Notes under the pieces: generated by a model
What the model saw: the letters and a program-made list of their open reading frames with translations, nothing else
Databases searched by the model: none
Told to the model about the DNA's origin: nothing
Assembly (NCBI GenBank): GCA_023376005.1
Contig: CM042147.1
Span: 120,009,787-120,073,786 of the forward strand
Length of the DNA: 64,000 nt
Direction: 5' to 3'
Source: Doryteuthis pealeii
Lineage: Eukaryota; Mollusca; Cephalopoda; Myopsida; Loliginidae
Position numbers and translations under genes: made by a program
Shown here: piece after piece, positions 10,366 to 20,772 of the stretch
Layout of the letters: each line of letters opens with the position of its first letter
Numbering within the stretch: the first letter of the stretch is position 1

Positions 10366-11030
10366 TATTAATACATGACACTGGTCCAATCAGGATACTA
10401 GGTGGAGGGGGTACCAAGGTATTTCAATATTCCATTATATCAAATAATAAGAATTAGAATTAAATTACAATTTTGGATTCTTATCCATGATAACAGTTTT
10501 TAAAATGAATGAAATTAAATCAAATATTGTTAACCCAAAAATTCCACTTGGGACTAATATATCCGGATCTTCATTTTATTACTCAGTTTCAGTATTGCCA
10601 AATGTATTTGGTTGTGTGGGTGTATAATAGGATTCAATATTCCATCTAATATAACCTTTTCTGTATTTTTCTGAAAATTAATAATTCCGAATTGAAAACT
10701 CTTAAAATGAAGCCCTCTCATCATGGTATCCCTGGTGCCAGAAAATGTTTAAAATTTCATTAACTTATTTGGACGTGAAATAGATTGAATTTGGTTTACA
10801 ATAAGTGAATCATGTAAAATTGTTTGAGAGTTTTAAGGTTTTCGGATGGCATCAAGTAAAGTTTGGGGAAACCCTGGTTTAACACAAATTACAAGGTTAC
10901 TTTTCGGCACCTCATATGACTAATTTAAACGTTTTTGGAGACAAACTTCGGTTAATATACGGCACATAGTGAAGATCCTGGAGTCTGAGTGAACCAAGTC
11001 AAATTTGAAAAAATTCCTTAACGTTTGTAT
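10366..11030. other. Unassigned segment with hAT-like end (also at 17000-17560)
   Basis: Present only in the two palindrome arms. GTTTGGGGAAACCCTGG near 10862-10878 resembles the terminal inverted repeat of short hAT elements, but no matching second end or 8-bp target duplication was found. Confidence 0.35.
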
Positions 11031-11034
11031 TATT

Positions 11035-11510
11035 TGGATTAATTCGGGCTATTGTCTTCATCTTCATTGTTATCTGTACAAAACGTTTTCGCCTATGTGG
11101 CTCCGTCTTCTTCGTATTTTTGTCGGACTCGGGAACGCTTTCTATTCGAACTCAGTAACCTTCTTGTCGTAATCGGGAACTTCTCTTGTCGGTAATCGGA
11201 GCCATCAAAGACATTTAAACCTAACCTTATTCAGTCCAACGGGGTACCTGTTCTCATTCCGCTAACCATTAGCGGGGTACGGTGTTAATTATTATTCTAT
11301 GGTTGCTGTTTGCCCTGTCCAGGATTGAACCTGCAGTCTAGAGATAACTGTCACTTAGAACTGTCTTAACCTAACTCCCTTATGTGTTAATCGGAACCTT
11401 CTTGTGTAACCGGAGCCATCACAGCTTTGAAACTCAATCCCTTTATTCAGTCCAGATATACATGAAAGATGAGGACAATATCCAAATAATCCAAATAAAC
11501 TAATCATCAA
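11035..11510 (-). mobile_element. SINE-F copy
   Basis: Minus-strand copy with the tRNA-like head near 11320-11400, the CCGCTAACCATTAGCGGGGT landmark, three GGTTCCCGA-type modules and the terminal TGTACAGATAACAATGAAG region near 11075. A second partial 3' end lies at 11400-11510, so two copies may be joined. Mirror copy at 16385-16910. Confidence 0.75.
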
Positions 11511-12790
11511 GCCTCACCTAAGAAATAGTCCCGTTGATTTTAGATAACTGTCATAGTTTTGAGCTGTGTTCTTATTATGGATCTTGTTTTTTAAGACAAT
11601 ATTTTATCAAATAATACGGCAAATCGGAAATTGTCTTGCATACACCACCCCAAAACCACTAACCATTACAGCAAGCACCGACCACCAATGGATAAAAGTT
11701 TGAAAACAATGCAATTTTCATTCATTCGTTCGTCTGATAAACACTCGTTACTTCCAAAAAGCTTTATTTGTACTCATCAGTTCATTGTAATCTTTTTTTT
11801 TCAATCTTCCATATGCTGTTTGTGTTCAGTGCAAGTATTTTGTAACTCATTTTTAAATAAAGAGAGTTTTCTTTGCTGGTACACAGCGTTTAAGCTCTAA
11901 GCAGAATGAAGTCTCTGCATAAACGCAACGGTCGACGTTGTTTTGTTTGTCTGATACACATGATTTCTTCAATAACTGATTAAACTAATCTTTATTTTGT
12001 GCCTCAGTAAGCCATTTGGTTTGGTCTTTTAACTCGAAAATACCTTTAAAAAACTGGGTTAAAATCCTACTTACGGACATAAAATTCCACCACCTGTATG
12101 TCCCTGCCAAAAAAAAAAAAAAATTTAAAATTATTTATTTATTTTTTAATTGTTCTTGTGCTTTTTGTTTTTTTTTTTCTAGAAATTAGGAAAAAAATTT
12201 AATTAAAATTTTTTTCTTATTTTTAATTGATGTGGTTCTGGATTTTATCTTACACTAAATTCCAAACATTTGGGAATTAGGGAATTTTAGAAAATTAATG
12301 AGTAAAATGTTGAAATAATCAGGGAATTAACCGAATTTAAATGATTTCAGTGGTTGATATTTATGAATAAAGATATAATGCATCCAGTGATTTTATTTAA
12401 AAAACTTTTACATTTTTTTCAGGTCAATTACTTTTGAACCACGTCGGTTTTGATCCTGTGTTTACGCTCAAAATACGTGATTCAAAGTTAACTGATCTGA
12501 AAAAAATGTAAGAGTTTTTCAAATAAAAATAACTGTGCATTATATTGTTTTATTCATTAATATATCAATACTGAAAATTTCATTAAATTCGGTTAATTCC
12601 TTGATTTTAGTATTTTTTTCTTTCTGTGACAACGAATTTAGGTCTGTTAAGTAGGATTTAACCAAAAACTCTTTTTAATACAGTTAACTTATTTTCAAAT
12701 AAATGCGCAAGTAACAATTTCATCGCTGCAATTTTTGTTCGTTTAATAGGATTTAACCTAAACTACATATAAAAAATTCTTATTATTGGT
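11511..12790. other. Unassigned low-GC segment (mirrored at 15100-16385)
   Basis: No gene recognised. 12290-12650 contains an internal inverted pair around AAAATTTCATTAAATTCGGTTAATTCC and CATTAAATTCGGTTAATTCC, suggesting another old foldback. Confidence 0.4.
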
Positions 12791-13150
12791 TGGTTTAAAG
12801 AGGCTAAGTGCAACAACCTACCCACCATAGATATATTCATACCTTTCCCAGAGGGTATTAGTAGAAAGTAAACGTAATAACGTAAAGATATATATAGCCT
12901 TCTTTTAACCGATACGTTTTATGGAAGCGGACATCAAAATTGTCTCTGTTTACAATACAACAGTGAAAAACATGGAGAGTCCAATCTGAAGTAACGTAAA
13001 ATTAACATATCTTTCGGGTCGTTTAATGCAGGCATCAAAATCATTTTGACAAACCAAAAGACCTCAGGTTGCTACAGTACCTTACTAATGGCTTAAGTAA
13101 TCACCCAAGTACTGAAGTGGGATCATCGCTGCTTAAACTTCTATGATCTA
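12790..13150 (-). mobile_element. 5S-headed SINE-like element
   Basis: The minus strand starts with a 5S-rRNA-like segment (13150-13066) and continues through GCATTAAACGACCCGAAAGA to a CCAACC-rich end near 12790. A 5S head plus body suggests a 5S-derived SINE, a known type elsewhere. The mirror copy occupies about 14766-15130. Confidence 0.5.
13066..13150 (-). ncRNA. 5S rRNA-like segment (pseudogene or SINE head)
   Basis: The minus strand reads GATCATAGAAGTTTAAGCAG...CAGTACTTGGGTGA...ACTGTAGCAACC. This aligns with the last two thirds of animal 5S rRNA, including the internal promoter (AAGCTAAGCAG box A, GGTTAGTACTTGGATGGG box C). It is diverged and lacks the 5' third, so it is not a working 5S gene. 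Confidence 0.65.
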
Positions 13151-13159
13151 GCGGGGACC

Positions 13160-13730
13160 TATGCTTTCAGCTTGACACTTGACTGTATCCATTTCTGTTG
13201 TGCACATGACGGGAAGTTTCCATTCGCTTATCACAATCAATAAATCGCCACCGCAATGTCTTGACCATGACATCAACACTATTCTTACACTTACCTTGGG
13301 CTAGACGGGCGGTTCAGAGAGGCCCCCCCAATCAATCGGCTGGTCACGGCACGCTCTAGCACCTATATGTTGTCCCAACCCTATTGCCCTTAAAGCAATA
13401 CCCACCTTTTTATCAAATATTTGTGTTAGAAGGCGGTGGCTGAGGGTCTTTCATGTCCTGGGAATGACGTTAACTCTATCTGATTTGTGAGGTTTCCAGT
13501 TCCTGATGTCTGGGGAATGTGGAGCATCCTGCATCATTTTGCTCCCTGGTTCACTCTAAACCCGAGTGGTAGTACATGTTTAGGTTCCATCTATTGGTTA
13601 AATAGTAAAATGAATTTAATAAAGAATTGCTAATCTATTAAGAATTAATTGTATGTTCAAAACTTTGTCGGCATTAAATGACCCACCGAAGTTGATATCC
13701 GTGAAAACAAACTAAATCAAACCAAACCCA
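13160..13730 (+). repeat. Family C element
   Basis: Landmarks shared with 23570-23890, 54960-55115 and 56066-56370: GGGCTAGACGGGCGG, AATCAATCGGCTGGTCA, CTCTAGCACCTATA, GTTAGAAGGCGGTGGCTGAG, GAGTGGTAGTACATGTT, CATCTATTGGTTAAATAG, and an end module GGCATTAAATGACCC...GTTGATAT followed by AACC-like repeats. No ORF. Confidence 0.7.
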
Positions 13731-13784
13731 ATGTCTTGATGGGGATGGATGATTTTCCATTTGGACATAATGACCTATGCACCC

Positions 13785-14195
13785 CCTTTTTGATCTCGAT
13801 AGAGGCAGTTTCCATTTACACCATCAATACCCGGTGTTACCATGATTAGTAAAAAATTATAACCCTAACCTAACTAAACCCTTACCCTAACTCCTAACAA
13901 CAAAGTACATTGGTCCCCAATTTTGAATCAGTGATGATAGTATAAGGATGTTCACGGAGTATGAATAGTTTGTTATTTATAATAAAGCATGTGGACATAT
14001 TACTTCTTTGTTTGTTAGGAGTTAGGGTAAGGGTTTAGTTTAGGGTTAGGGTTTATTAATTTTTTTTTAATCTAAAAATCATCTGTTAAAAACAACCGGA
14101 TATTGATGGTGTAAATGAAAAACATGTCTTTCTTAATCGAGATCAAAAAGGGGTGCCTATAGGTCATATGGTCCAAAATGGGAAAATCATCCATC
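13785..14195. repeat. Palindrome axis with telomere-like repeats (family H)
   Basis: AACCCTAACC...CCCTAACTCC at about 13860-13900 and GGAGTTAGGG...GGGTTAGGGTTT at 14025-14060 face each other around a non-repeated spacer of about 100 bp (13909-14009). Both sides continue into TTTTTGATCTCGAT and TTTACACCATCAATA, the end of family H, whose intact copy is at 59095-59315. The arms thus meet inside two half-copies of that element. Confidence 0.75.
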
Positions 14196-14199
14196 CCCA

Positions 14200-14700
14200 T
14201 CAAGACATTGGTTTGTTGATTTAGTTTGTTTTTCACGGCATATCAACTCGGTGGGTCATTTAATGCGACAAAGTTTTGAAATAAATTAATTCTTAATAGA
14301 TTACGCAATTCTTTATAAAATTCATTTTACTATTTAACCCATGATGGGAACCCTAACATGTACTACCACTCGGGTTAGAGTGACCAGGGAGCAATAATGA
14401 TCAGGAGTGCTCCACTCCCCGACATCAGAACTGGAACCTCACAATCAGATAGAGTTTAACGTCATTCCAGGACATGAAGACCTCAGCCACCGCTTCTAAC
14501 ACAAAATATGATAAAAAGGGTTGGGTATTGCTATAAGGGAATAGGGTTGGGACATACATTAGGTGCTAAGAGCGTGACGTGGGACCAGCCGATTGATTGG
14601 AGGGGGCCTCTCTGACGCGCCCGTCTAGGCCCAAGTAAGGGTCTAAGAATAGTGTTGAATGTCATGGTCAAGATTGGGTGGCGATTTTATTGATGTGATA
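14200..14700 (-). repeat. Family C element (right arm)
   Basis: Mirror of 13160-13730, with CATCAGAACTGGAACCTCAC, AGGTGCTAAGAGCGTGA and GCCCGTCTAGGCCCAAG. Confidence 0.7.
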
Positions 14701-14765
14701 AGCGAATGGAAACTTCCCTGTCATGTGACAACAGAAATGGATCACAGTCAAGTCAAGCTGAAAGC

Positions 14766-14852
14766 ATAGGTTCCGCTAGATCATAGAAGTTAAGCAGCGA
14801 TGATCCATTCAGTACTTGGGTGATTACTTAAGCAATTAGTAAGTACTGTAAG
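14766..14852 (+). ncRNA. 5S rRNA-like segment (right arm)
   Basis: GATCATAGAAGTTAAGCAGC and CAGTACTTGGGTGATTACTT match 5S internal promoter boxes; mirror of 13066-13150. It is closer to the 5S consensus at AAGTTAAGCAGC than the left copy, which has an extra T. Confidence 0.65.
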
Positions 14853-16384
14853 CAACCTGAGTCTTTTGTTTGTCAAAAATGATTTGATCGGCATTAAACG
14901 ACCCGAAAGATATGTTAATGTTTTACGTACTTTTCAGATGGCTCTCCATGTTTTCACTGTTGTTATTGTAACAGAGACAATTTTGATGTCCGCTTCCATA
15001 ACGATATCGGTTAAAAAGAAGGCTATATATATCTTTACGTTATTACGTTTACTTCCTGACTAATACCCTTGGGAAAGGTATGAAATATCTATGGTGGGTA
15101 GGTTGTTGCCACTTAGCCTCTTAAAACCAACCAATAATTAAAAAATTTTATATGTAAGTTTAGGGTAAATCCTATTAAACGAACAAAAATGCAGCGATGA
15201 AATGTACTTGCGCATTATTTGAAATATAAGTTAAACTGTTATTAAAAAGATGTTTTTGTTAATCCTACTTAACAGACCTAAATTCGTATGTCACAGAAAG
15301 AAAAAAAATACTAAAAATCAAAAGGAATTAACCGAATTTAATGAAATTTTCAGTATTGAGATATAATTAATGAATAAACAATATAATGCACCAGTTATTT
15401 TTTTGAAAATCTTTACATTTTTTTCAGATCAGTTAAACTTTGAATCACGTATCTTTGAGGCGTAACACAGATTCACAAACGTACGTGGTTCAAAGTAATT
15501 GACCTGAAAAAATGTAAAAGTTTTAAATAAAATCACTGATGCATTTATCTTTTATTCATTAATATATCAACACTGAAAATTTTCATTAAATTCGGTTAAT
15601 TCCCTGATTATTTCAACATTTACTCATTTATTTTTTTTTAAAAATTCCTAATTCCAAATGTTTGAATTTAGTGTAAGATAAATCCAGAAACCATCATAAA
15701 AATAAGAAAAAAAAATTTTAATTAAATTTTTTCCTTAATTTTCTAGAAAAAAAACAAAGCACAAGAACAATTTAAAAAATAAATAAATAAATTTAAAATT
15801 TTTTTTTTTTTTGGCAGGGTGACATACGGTGGTGGAATTTATGTCCGCTAAGTAGGATTTAACCCAGTTTTTTAAATGGTATTTTCGAGTTAAAAAAGAC
15901 CAAACCCAAATGGCTACTGAGGCACAAACTAAAGATTAGTTTAATCAGTATGAAGAAAATCATGTGTATCAACAAACAAACAATACGTCGATCCTCGTTG
16001 CGTATGAGACGACTTCATTCTGCTTAGAGCTTAAACGCTGTGTACCAGCAAAGAAAACTCTCTTTATTAAAAATGAGTTACAAAATACTGCACTGAACAC
16101 AACAGCATATGGAAGATTGAAAAAAAAAGATACAATGAACTGATGAGTCAAAATTAAAGCTTTTTGGAAGTAAACGAGTGTTTATCAGACGAACGAATGA
16201 ATGAAAATTGCATTGTTTCAACTTTTATCCATGGTGGTGGTGCTGCTGTAATGGTTAGTGGTTTTGGGGAGGTGGTATTGCAAGACAATTTCCGATTGCC
16301 GTATTATTTGAATAAAATATTGTCTTAAAAACAAGATCATAATAAGAACACAGCTCAAAACTATGTACAGATTATCTAAAATCA

Positions 16385-16910
16385 AACGGGACTATTTCTT
16401 AGGTGAGGCTTGATGATTAGTATTATTTGGATTATTTGGACTATTGTCCTCATCTTCATTGTTATCTGGACTGAATAAAGGATGAGGTTCAAAGTTCTGT
16501 GATGGCTCCCGGTTACGACAAGAAGGTTCCCGATTACGACATAAAGGAGTTAGGTTAAGACAGTTCTAAGTGACAGTTATCTCTAGACTGCAGGTTCAAT
16601 CCTGGACAGGGCAACAGCAAACATAGAATAATAATTAAACACCGATACCCGCTATGGTTAGCGGAATGAGAACAGGATAACCCCCGTGGACTGAATAAAG
16701 GGTTAGGTTTAAATGTCTGTGATGGCTCCGATTACGACAAGAAAGTTCGATTACGACAGAAGGTTTACGAGAGTTCGAATAGAAGGTTCCCGAGTCCGAC
16801 AAAAAATACTGAAGAAGACCGGATGCCACATAGGCCGAAACGTTGTACAGATAACAATGAAGATGAAGACAATAGCCCGAATAATCCAAATAATACGAAG
16901 TTAAGGGAAT
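16385..16910 (+). mobile_element. SINE-F copy (right arm)
   Basis: Contains TAAGACAGTTCTAAGTGACA, box-B-like GGTTCAATCC, CTATGGTTAGCGGAATGAG, multiple TTCCCGA modules, GAAGAAGACCGG and GGCCGAAACGTTGTACAG. Preceded by a reversed 3' end of the same family at 16390-16470. Confidence 0.8.
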
Positions 16911-17574
16911 TTTTCAAATTTTGACTTGGTTCACTCAGACTCCAGATCTTTCACTATGTGCCTATATTAACCGAAGTTTGTCTCCAAAAACGTTTTAAAT
17001 AGTCATATGAGTGCCGAAAAGTAACCTTGTATTTGTGTTAAACCAGGGTTTCCCCAAACTTTTACTTGATGCATCCCTTGAAATTAAAACTTCTCAAACA
17101 TTTTACATGATTCACTTATTGTAACCAAATTTCAATTTCTATTCACGTCCAAATAAGTTAATTGAAATTTTAAACATTTTTCTTGGACTCAGGGGATACC
17201 ATGATGAGAGGGCTTCATTTTTAAGATGTTTTCAATTTCAGGATTAATTATTTTTCAAAATACAGAAAAGTTATTATAGATGGAATATTGAATCCTATAA
17301 TAACACCCACACAACCAAATACATGGCAATACTGAAACTGAGTTAATAAATGAAGATCCGGATATATTTAGTCCAAGTGGAATTTTTTGTTAACAATAAT
17401 TTGATTTTAATTTCATTCATTAAAAAACTGTTATCATGGATAAGAATCAAAATTGTAATTTAATTCTAATTCTTATTATTTGATATAATGAATATGTAAA
17501 TACCTTGGTACCCCCTCACTATAATCTGATTGGACAGTGTCATGTATAAATAGTCGACACTGTGTTGGTCCTCT

Positions 17575-17900
17575 ACCTTATGCCTACAACGCGTCCTTCG
17601 GGACGGGGGTCCAGTGCGCTTCGGCCACTGGACCGGTGAGATGGTAAATTATTAGCGTCGATCCCAGAGGGCCATCCCTCCAGGCAATACCTGCCCCCTT
17701 GATTTAAAGGGACAGGGCTGGGTTTATTGCCCAGCGCCTGGTGCCCCCCCCCCTTGAGGGGGAATGCCGACGGGATCGACGCAATTTTTCTACCCACCAC
17801 CCATGAGTCTCGGCTTGTGGGTGGTCCCACATAAATAGGGCCTTCGTGCCTGACTCGGTACGCGTGGGGTACTGGGAAAATAAACCTAATGCCTACAAGC
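17575..17900 (+). repeat. Family G element with UUCG hairpins
   Basis: Three stem-loops can be drawn directly: GTCC-TTCG-GGAC (17593-17604); GTCCAGTG...CACTGGAC enclosing GC-TTCG-GC (17609-17633); and CCACCCATGAG...CTTGTGGGTGG (17797-17824). An outer pair GCGTCGATCCC and GGGATCGACGC (near 17657 and 17772) brackets the centre, and GGGCTGGGTTTATTGCCCAG forms a fourth hairpin. No ORF. Confidence 0.75.
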
Positions 17901-18164
17901 TAACTTACTCGCTAGACGACACCCCGACTGCTCGGAGACGGATTGCTATTCGATGTACCAATTACTACTGCGATAATATACCCAATACAACTTCAGAATA
18001 TATCCCTTAACCCGGGTATATCATTATTTTTCTTTCTTTTTTTTAAATATTTTTATTCTTATTGAATAATCTTTTTTTTTTCTTTTCTAATGACATCTCG
18101 TAACCTATTATAAAAAGGCATATTTTTTAAGAGAAAAGTTGTTGACATGCAACTCTACTTTGGC

Positions 18165-18337
18165 CCCTAATTGGGCTAGACAAGCAGTCGGAAAGGTCCC
18201 CTCCGATCAATGGGCTGGTCACGTCAAGCCCTAGAACCTATATGATTGTTCCAATCCTATTTTGGAAGTGCGTGGTATAATGGTTAGAGTCGTAGGAAAT
18301 GTATTCGTCGATCCGAGTTCAAATCCTGGACGAGATT
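18165..18337 (+). mobile_element. Family C fragment joined to SINE-B head
   Basis: GGGCTAGACAAGCAGTCGG to CCTATTTTGG is family C. From about 18268, GTGCGTGGTATAATGGTTAG and GAGTTCAAATCCTGGACGAG are the SINE-B tRNA-like head, which stops abruptly at the 3' end of a reversed SINE-F. Confidence 0.65.
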
Positions 18338-18685
18338 AGTATTATTTGGATTATCTTCATTGTTATCTGTACAACGTTTCGGCCGATGTGCCCTCTGGTC
18401 TTCTTCAGCTATTTCTTGACGGACTCGGGAACTTTCTCGAACTTGGGAACCTTTAATTCGAACTCGGGAACCTTCTTGTCGTAATCGGGAGCCATCACAG
18501 AAATTTTAACCTAACCCTTTATTCAGTCCACGGGGGTATCCTGTTCTCATTCCGCTAACCATAGCTGGGGTATAGGTGTTAATTATTATTCTATGTTACT
18601 GTTGCCCCTGACGAGGATTGAACCTGCAGTCTAGAGATAACTGTCACTTAGAACTGTTTTAACCTAACTCCTTTATCTACTAGCC
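18338..18685 (-). mobile_element. SINE-F copy (right arm)
   Basis: Mirror of 9196-9545, with ATCTGTACAACGTTTCGGCC near the 3' end and the head near 18610-18680. Confidence 0.8.
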
Positions 18686-19334
18686 GAGCTTGATAACTGT
18701 CAGTTTCTCGCCTATGCAATTTTCAAATCAAATATCATAGGCGAAAAACTATCAGTTACCAAGTGCCGTTGACTTTGTCTTCGCTGTCCTTATATATATT
18801 ATAGATTTATATCTACTGATCTATGTTTCGGATTGTTTATAGAGAAATGTATTCCAAGAAAAAGGCGCCAAAATATGTAGGTTACGAGGTATGACAGTGC
18901 CAGTCTCCTCACAGAATATCTGAATGTCAAAGTCTGTGCATATATCATTTTGTATTTTTTTTTCTTTTCAATCTTTCTAATGATTTTCTTGATTTGCGAG
19001 ATGAATTAATAACCCCCCCCCCAACAACAAAGATGCTAGCGTTATTTAGCGTCATGTTAGCGCACTTGCTACAAACAATGATAACCTCTTTAAAATATCC
19101 TTGATAATGATTCAAAGTAGAACCGAAAGTACTTGGAACAAATCTTTCGGATTTTTCTATAACTTATTCTCGATATCAAGAAAATCATTAGAAATCATTG
19201 TTTGAATGTATACATTCTGCCTATCAAATTCTTCCCCTCTGTGTATATCTTGATTACCTCCTCGTTATATATGTTAGTTTCTCTGGGAGAGTAGAAAGAC
19301 AGAGACATGGGAGAATTTGTTTTCATTGGGTTTA

Positions 19335-19338
<4 letters not shown>

Positions 19339-19382
<44 letters not shown>
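19339..19382. repeat. (TA)n microsatellite
   Basis: Pure TA run inside the palindrome arm; the left arm equivalent near 8471-8486 is much shorter. Confidence 0.95.
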
Positions 19383-19383
<1 letters not shown>

Positions 19384-19499
19384 TTTGCCGGGGTTTTTTT
19401 TTATCGCAAGGGTTTACCGATAAGGTTTGTATATTATATATATATATATATAATGTTGTTCTGGTTCCAACGGGAGAAAATTCAATATTTTATATAAAA

Positions 19500-19645
19500 A
19501 AAAAAGGTCCGCAAAATGTATTATGTTCTCAGAAAGATTTTTTTATTTATTTTTTTATTCTTTTTATCTTACAAAATATAAGATAAAAAGAATATAAAAA
19601 AATCTTTCTGAGAACATAATACATTTTGCGGACCTTCTTTTATAT
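19500..19645. repeat. Foldback with GTCCGCAAAATG ends
   Basis: GGTCCGCAAAATGTATTATG and its reverse complement CATAATACATTTTGCGGACC enclose a short A/T-rich axis. Related copies are at 8165-8310, 27410-27518 and a half-copy at 59330-59420. Confidence 0.85.
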
Positions 19646-19650
19646 ATATA

Positions 19651-19985
19651 TATTATTATTATTGTTTTTATAGTATTAAAAAAAAAATTTTTTTTAAATA
19701 TATATATCTTAAATGATTTCAAAACTTCCCACAAAACGCAACAGCTACACGGGACTTAACGGTATTTGACGATCTCTGCCGAACTTTTAAATCTCCATCA
19801 AATTCAACGGAATAAGACCACAGTTGATTTTTAAAAAACACAGATGGAAACTTTTCAACTCTCTGAAGAACTCTCTGAAGATGGATTTTACTCCGAAAAT
19901 ATTAAGAGAAAAAAAAATTAAAAAAAGAAAATTTAAATAAATATGTTTTTCAACATAAATTTGCATTATTTTGCCTTCAAAAAAT

Positions 19986-20050
<65 letters not shown>

Positions 20051-20345
20051 GGGGGTCACATTCTATATCATATATAAGTGGAGTGGATATAAAGACACAC
20101 CCGGAAGAAAACCTTGCAAAGCCAACCAATCATTGTCTTTTAACTACTTTTTTCTCAGAATTTCGGTAGGTGCGTCACAGCTAAACACTTTAAGTTATTA
20201 CTTTTGTCTAATTTGCTTTGATGCCGATTCATGTATAGAATTATATTTTGCGTTTTCCGTTGTGTAACCTCAAGGAAGAATTAATTTGCTTTTAAAAACA
20301 ATTAGGTAGAGTCAACATGTGGGCGCTTTTTGGATAGATAAATAA

Positions 20346-20407
<62 letters not shown>

Positions 20408-20552
20408 TTTGGTGTGATACCAAGTTTCTTGGTACAAGGTGATTCTAGGCTGGTCTTATTCTCTACCAGTAGTTTGTTGTAGAGTTCAGGTTCCGTATGA
20501 GAGCTCAATGTTTAATTATTGTAAACAGAGCAAAGTTATTTGTGAATACAAA
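19651..20552. other. Unassigned, with long (TA)n tracts
   Basis: (TA)n at 19989-20034 and 20350-20405 plus (GA)n. Between them no shared repeat or coding sequence was recognised. Confidence 0.45.
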
Positions 20553-20570
20553 GGCCTTAAATACCATGGG

Positions 20571-20637
20571 TATCGTGGTTATGGACCATTTCCACTCGTG
20601 AGTATCTAGGGCCCACGAGCTTCTTCAGACCACGTAT
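20571..20637 (-). ncRNA. Hammerhead-ribozyme-like motif (left arm)
   Basis: Minus strand: ACGTGGT / CTGAAGA / extra A / long stem II (CTCGTGGG-CCCACGAG type) / G / GAAA / ATGGTCCAT stem III, A, then ACCACG. Stem I has six consecutive pairs (CGTGGT with ACCACG). The cleavage triplet would be AUA. The bulge at the base of stem II departs from the canonical fold. Confidence 0.5.
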
Positions 20638-20678
20638 ATCTTTTATTTAGACAGGCACATGGCAAAATTCATTTTAAG

Positions 20679-20746
20679 ATATGCTGGTCTGAAGAAGCTC
20701 GTGGGCCCTAGATACCCACGAGTGGAAATGGTCCATAACTACGATA
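20679..20746 (+). ncRNA. Hammerhead-ribozyme-like motif (right arm)
   Basis: Plus-strand mirror of 20571-20637: GGT / CTGAAGA / A / GCTCGTGGG...CCCACGAGTG / GAAA / TGGTCCATA / ACTACG. Stem I is weaker than in the left arm, with one wobble and two mismatches. Confidence 0.5.
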
Positions 20747-20772
20747 CCCATGGTATTTACGGCCTTTTTAAT

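Larger units (their letters stand above)
8145..13908 (+). repeat. Left arm of ~11.5-kb palindrome
   Basis: It is the reverse complement of 14010-19650 over its whole length. Anchors are 8590-8650 with 19200-19270, 9000-9060 with 18820-18890, 10000-10360 with 17560-17890, 11700-11900 with 16000-16210, and 13066-13150 with 14770-14852. It carries SINE-F, family G, family C and 5S-like pieces in the exact mirror order of the right arm. Confidence 0.9.
14010..19650 (-). repeat. Right arm of ~11.5-kb palindrome
   Basis: Reverse complement of 8145-13908. In the stretches aligned by eye (14770-15060 and 15950-16215) most differences from the left arm are single-base insertions or deletions rather than substitutions. 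The outer end is the AAGGTCCGCAAAATG foldback at 19500-19645. Confidence 0.9.
20553..20772. repeat. Palindromic element carrying mirrored ribozyme motifs
   Basis: Arms of ~88 bp (20553-20640 and 20674-20772) share CCATGGGTATCGTGGTTATGG, CCACTCGTG and GGGCCCACGAGC in reverse complement, around a ~35-bp loop. Unlike most foldbacks here it is not bounded by (TA)n. Confidence 0.9.

Noticed and set aside
10862..10878. Complete hAT element at GTTTGGGGAAACCCTGG
   Set aside because: Only one candidate end; no matching TIR or 8-bp duplication was found in either palindrome arm.
13066..13150. Functional 5S rRNA gene
   Set aside because: The 5' third is missing, spacing between boxes is altered, and it lies inside a repeat.
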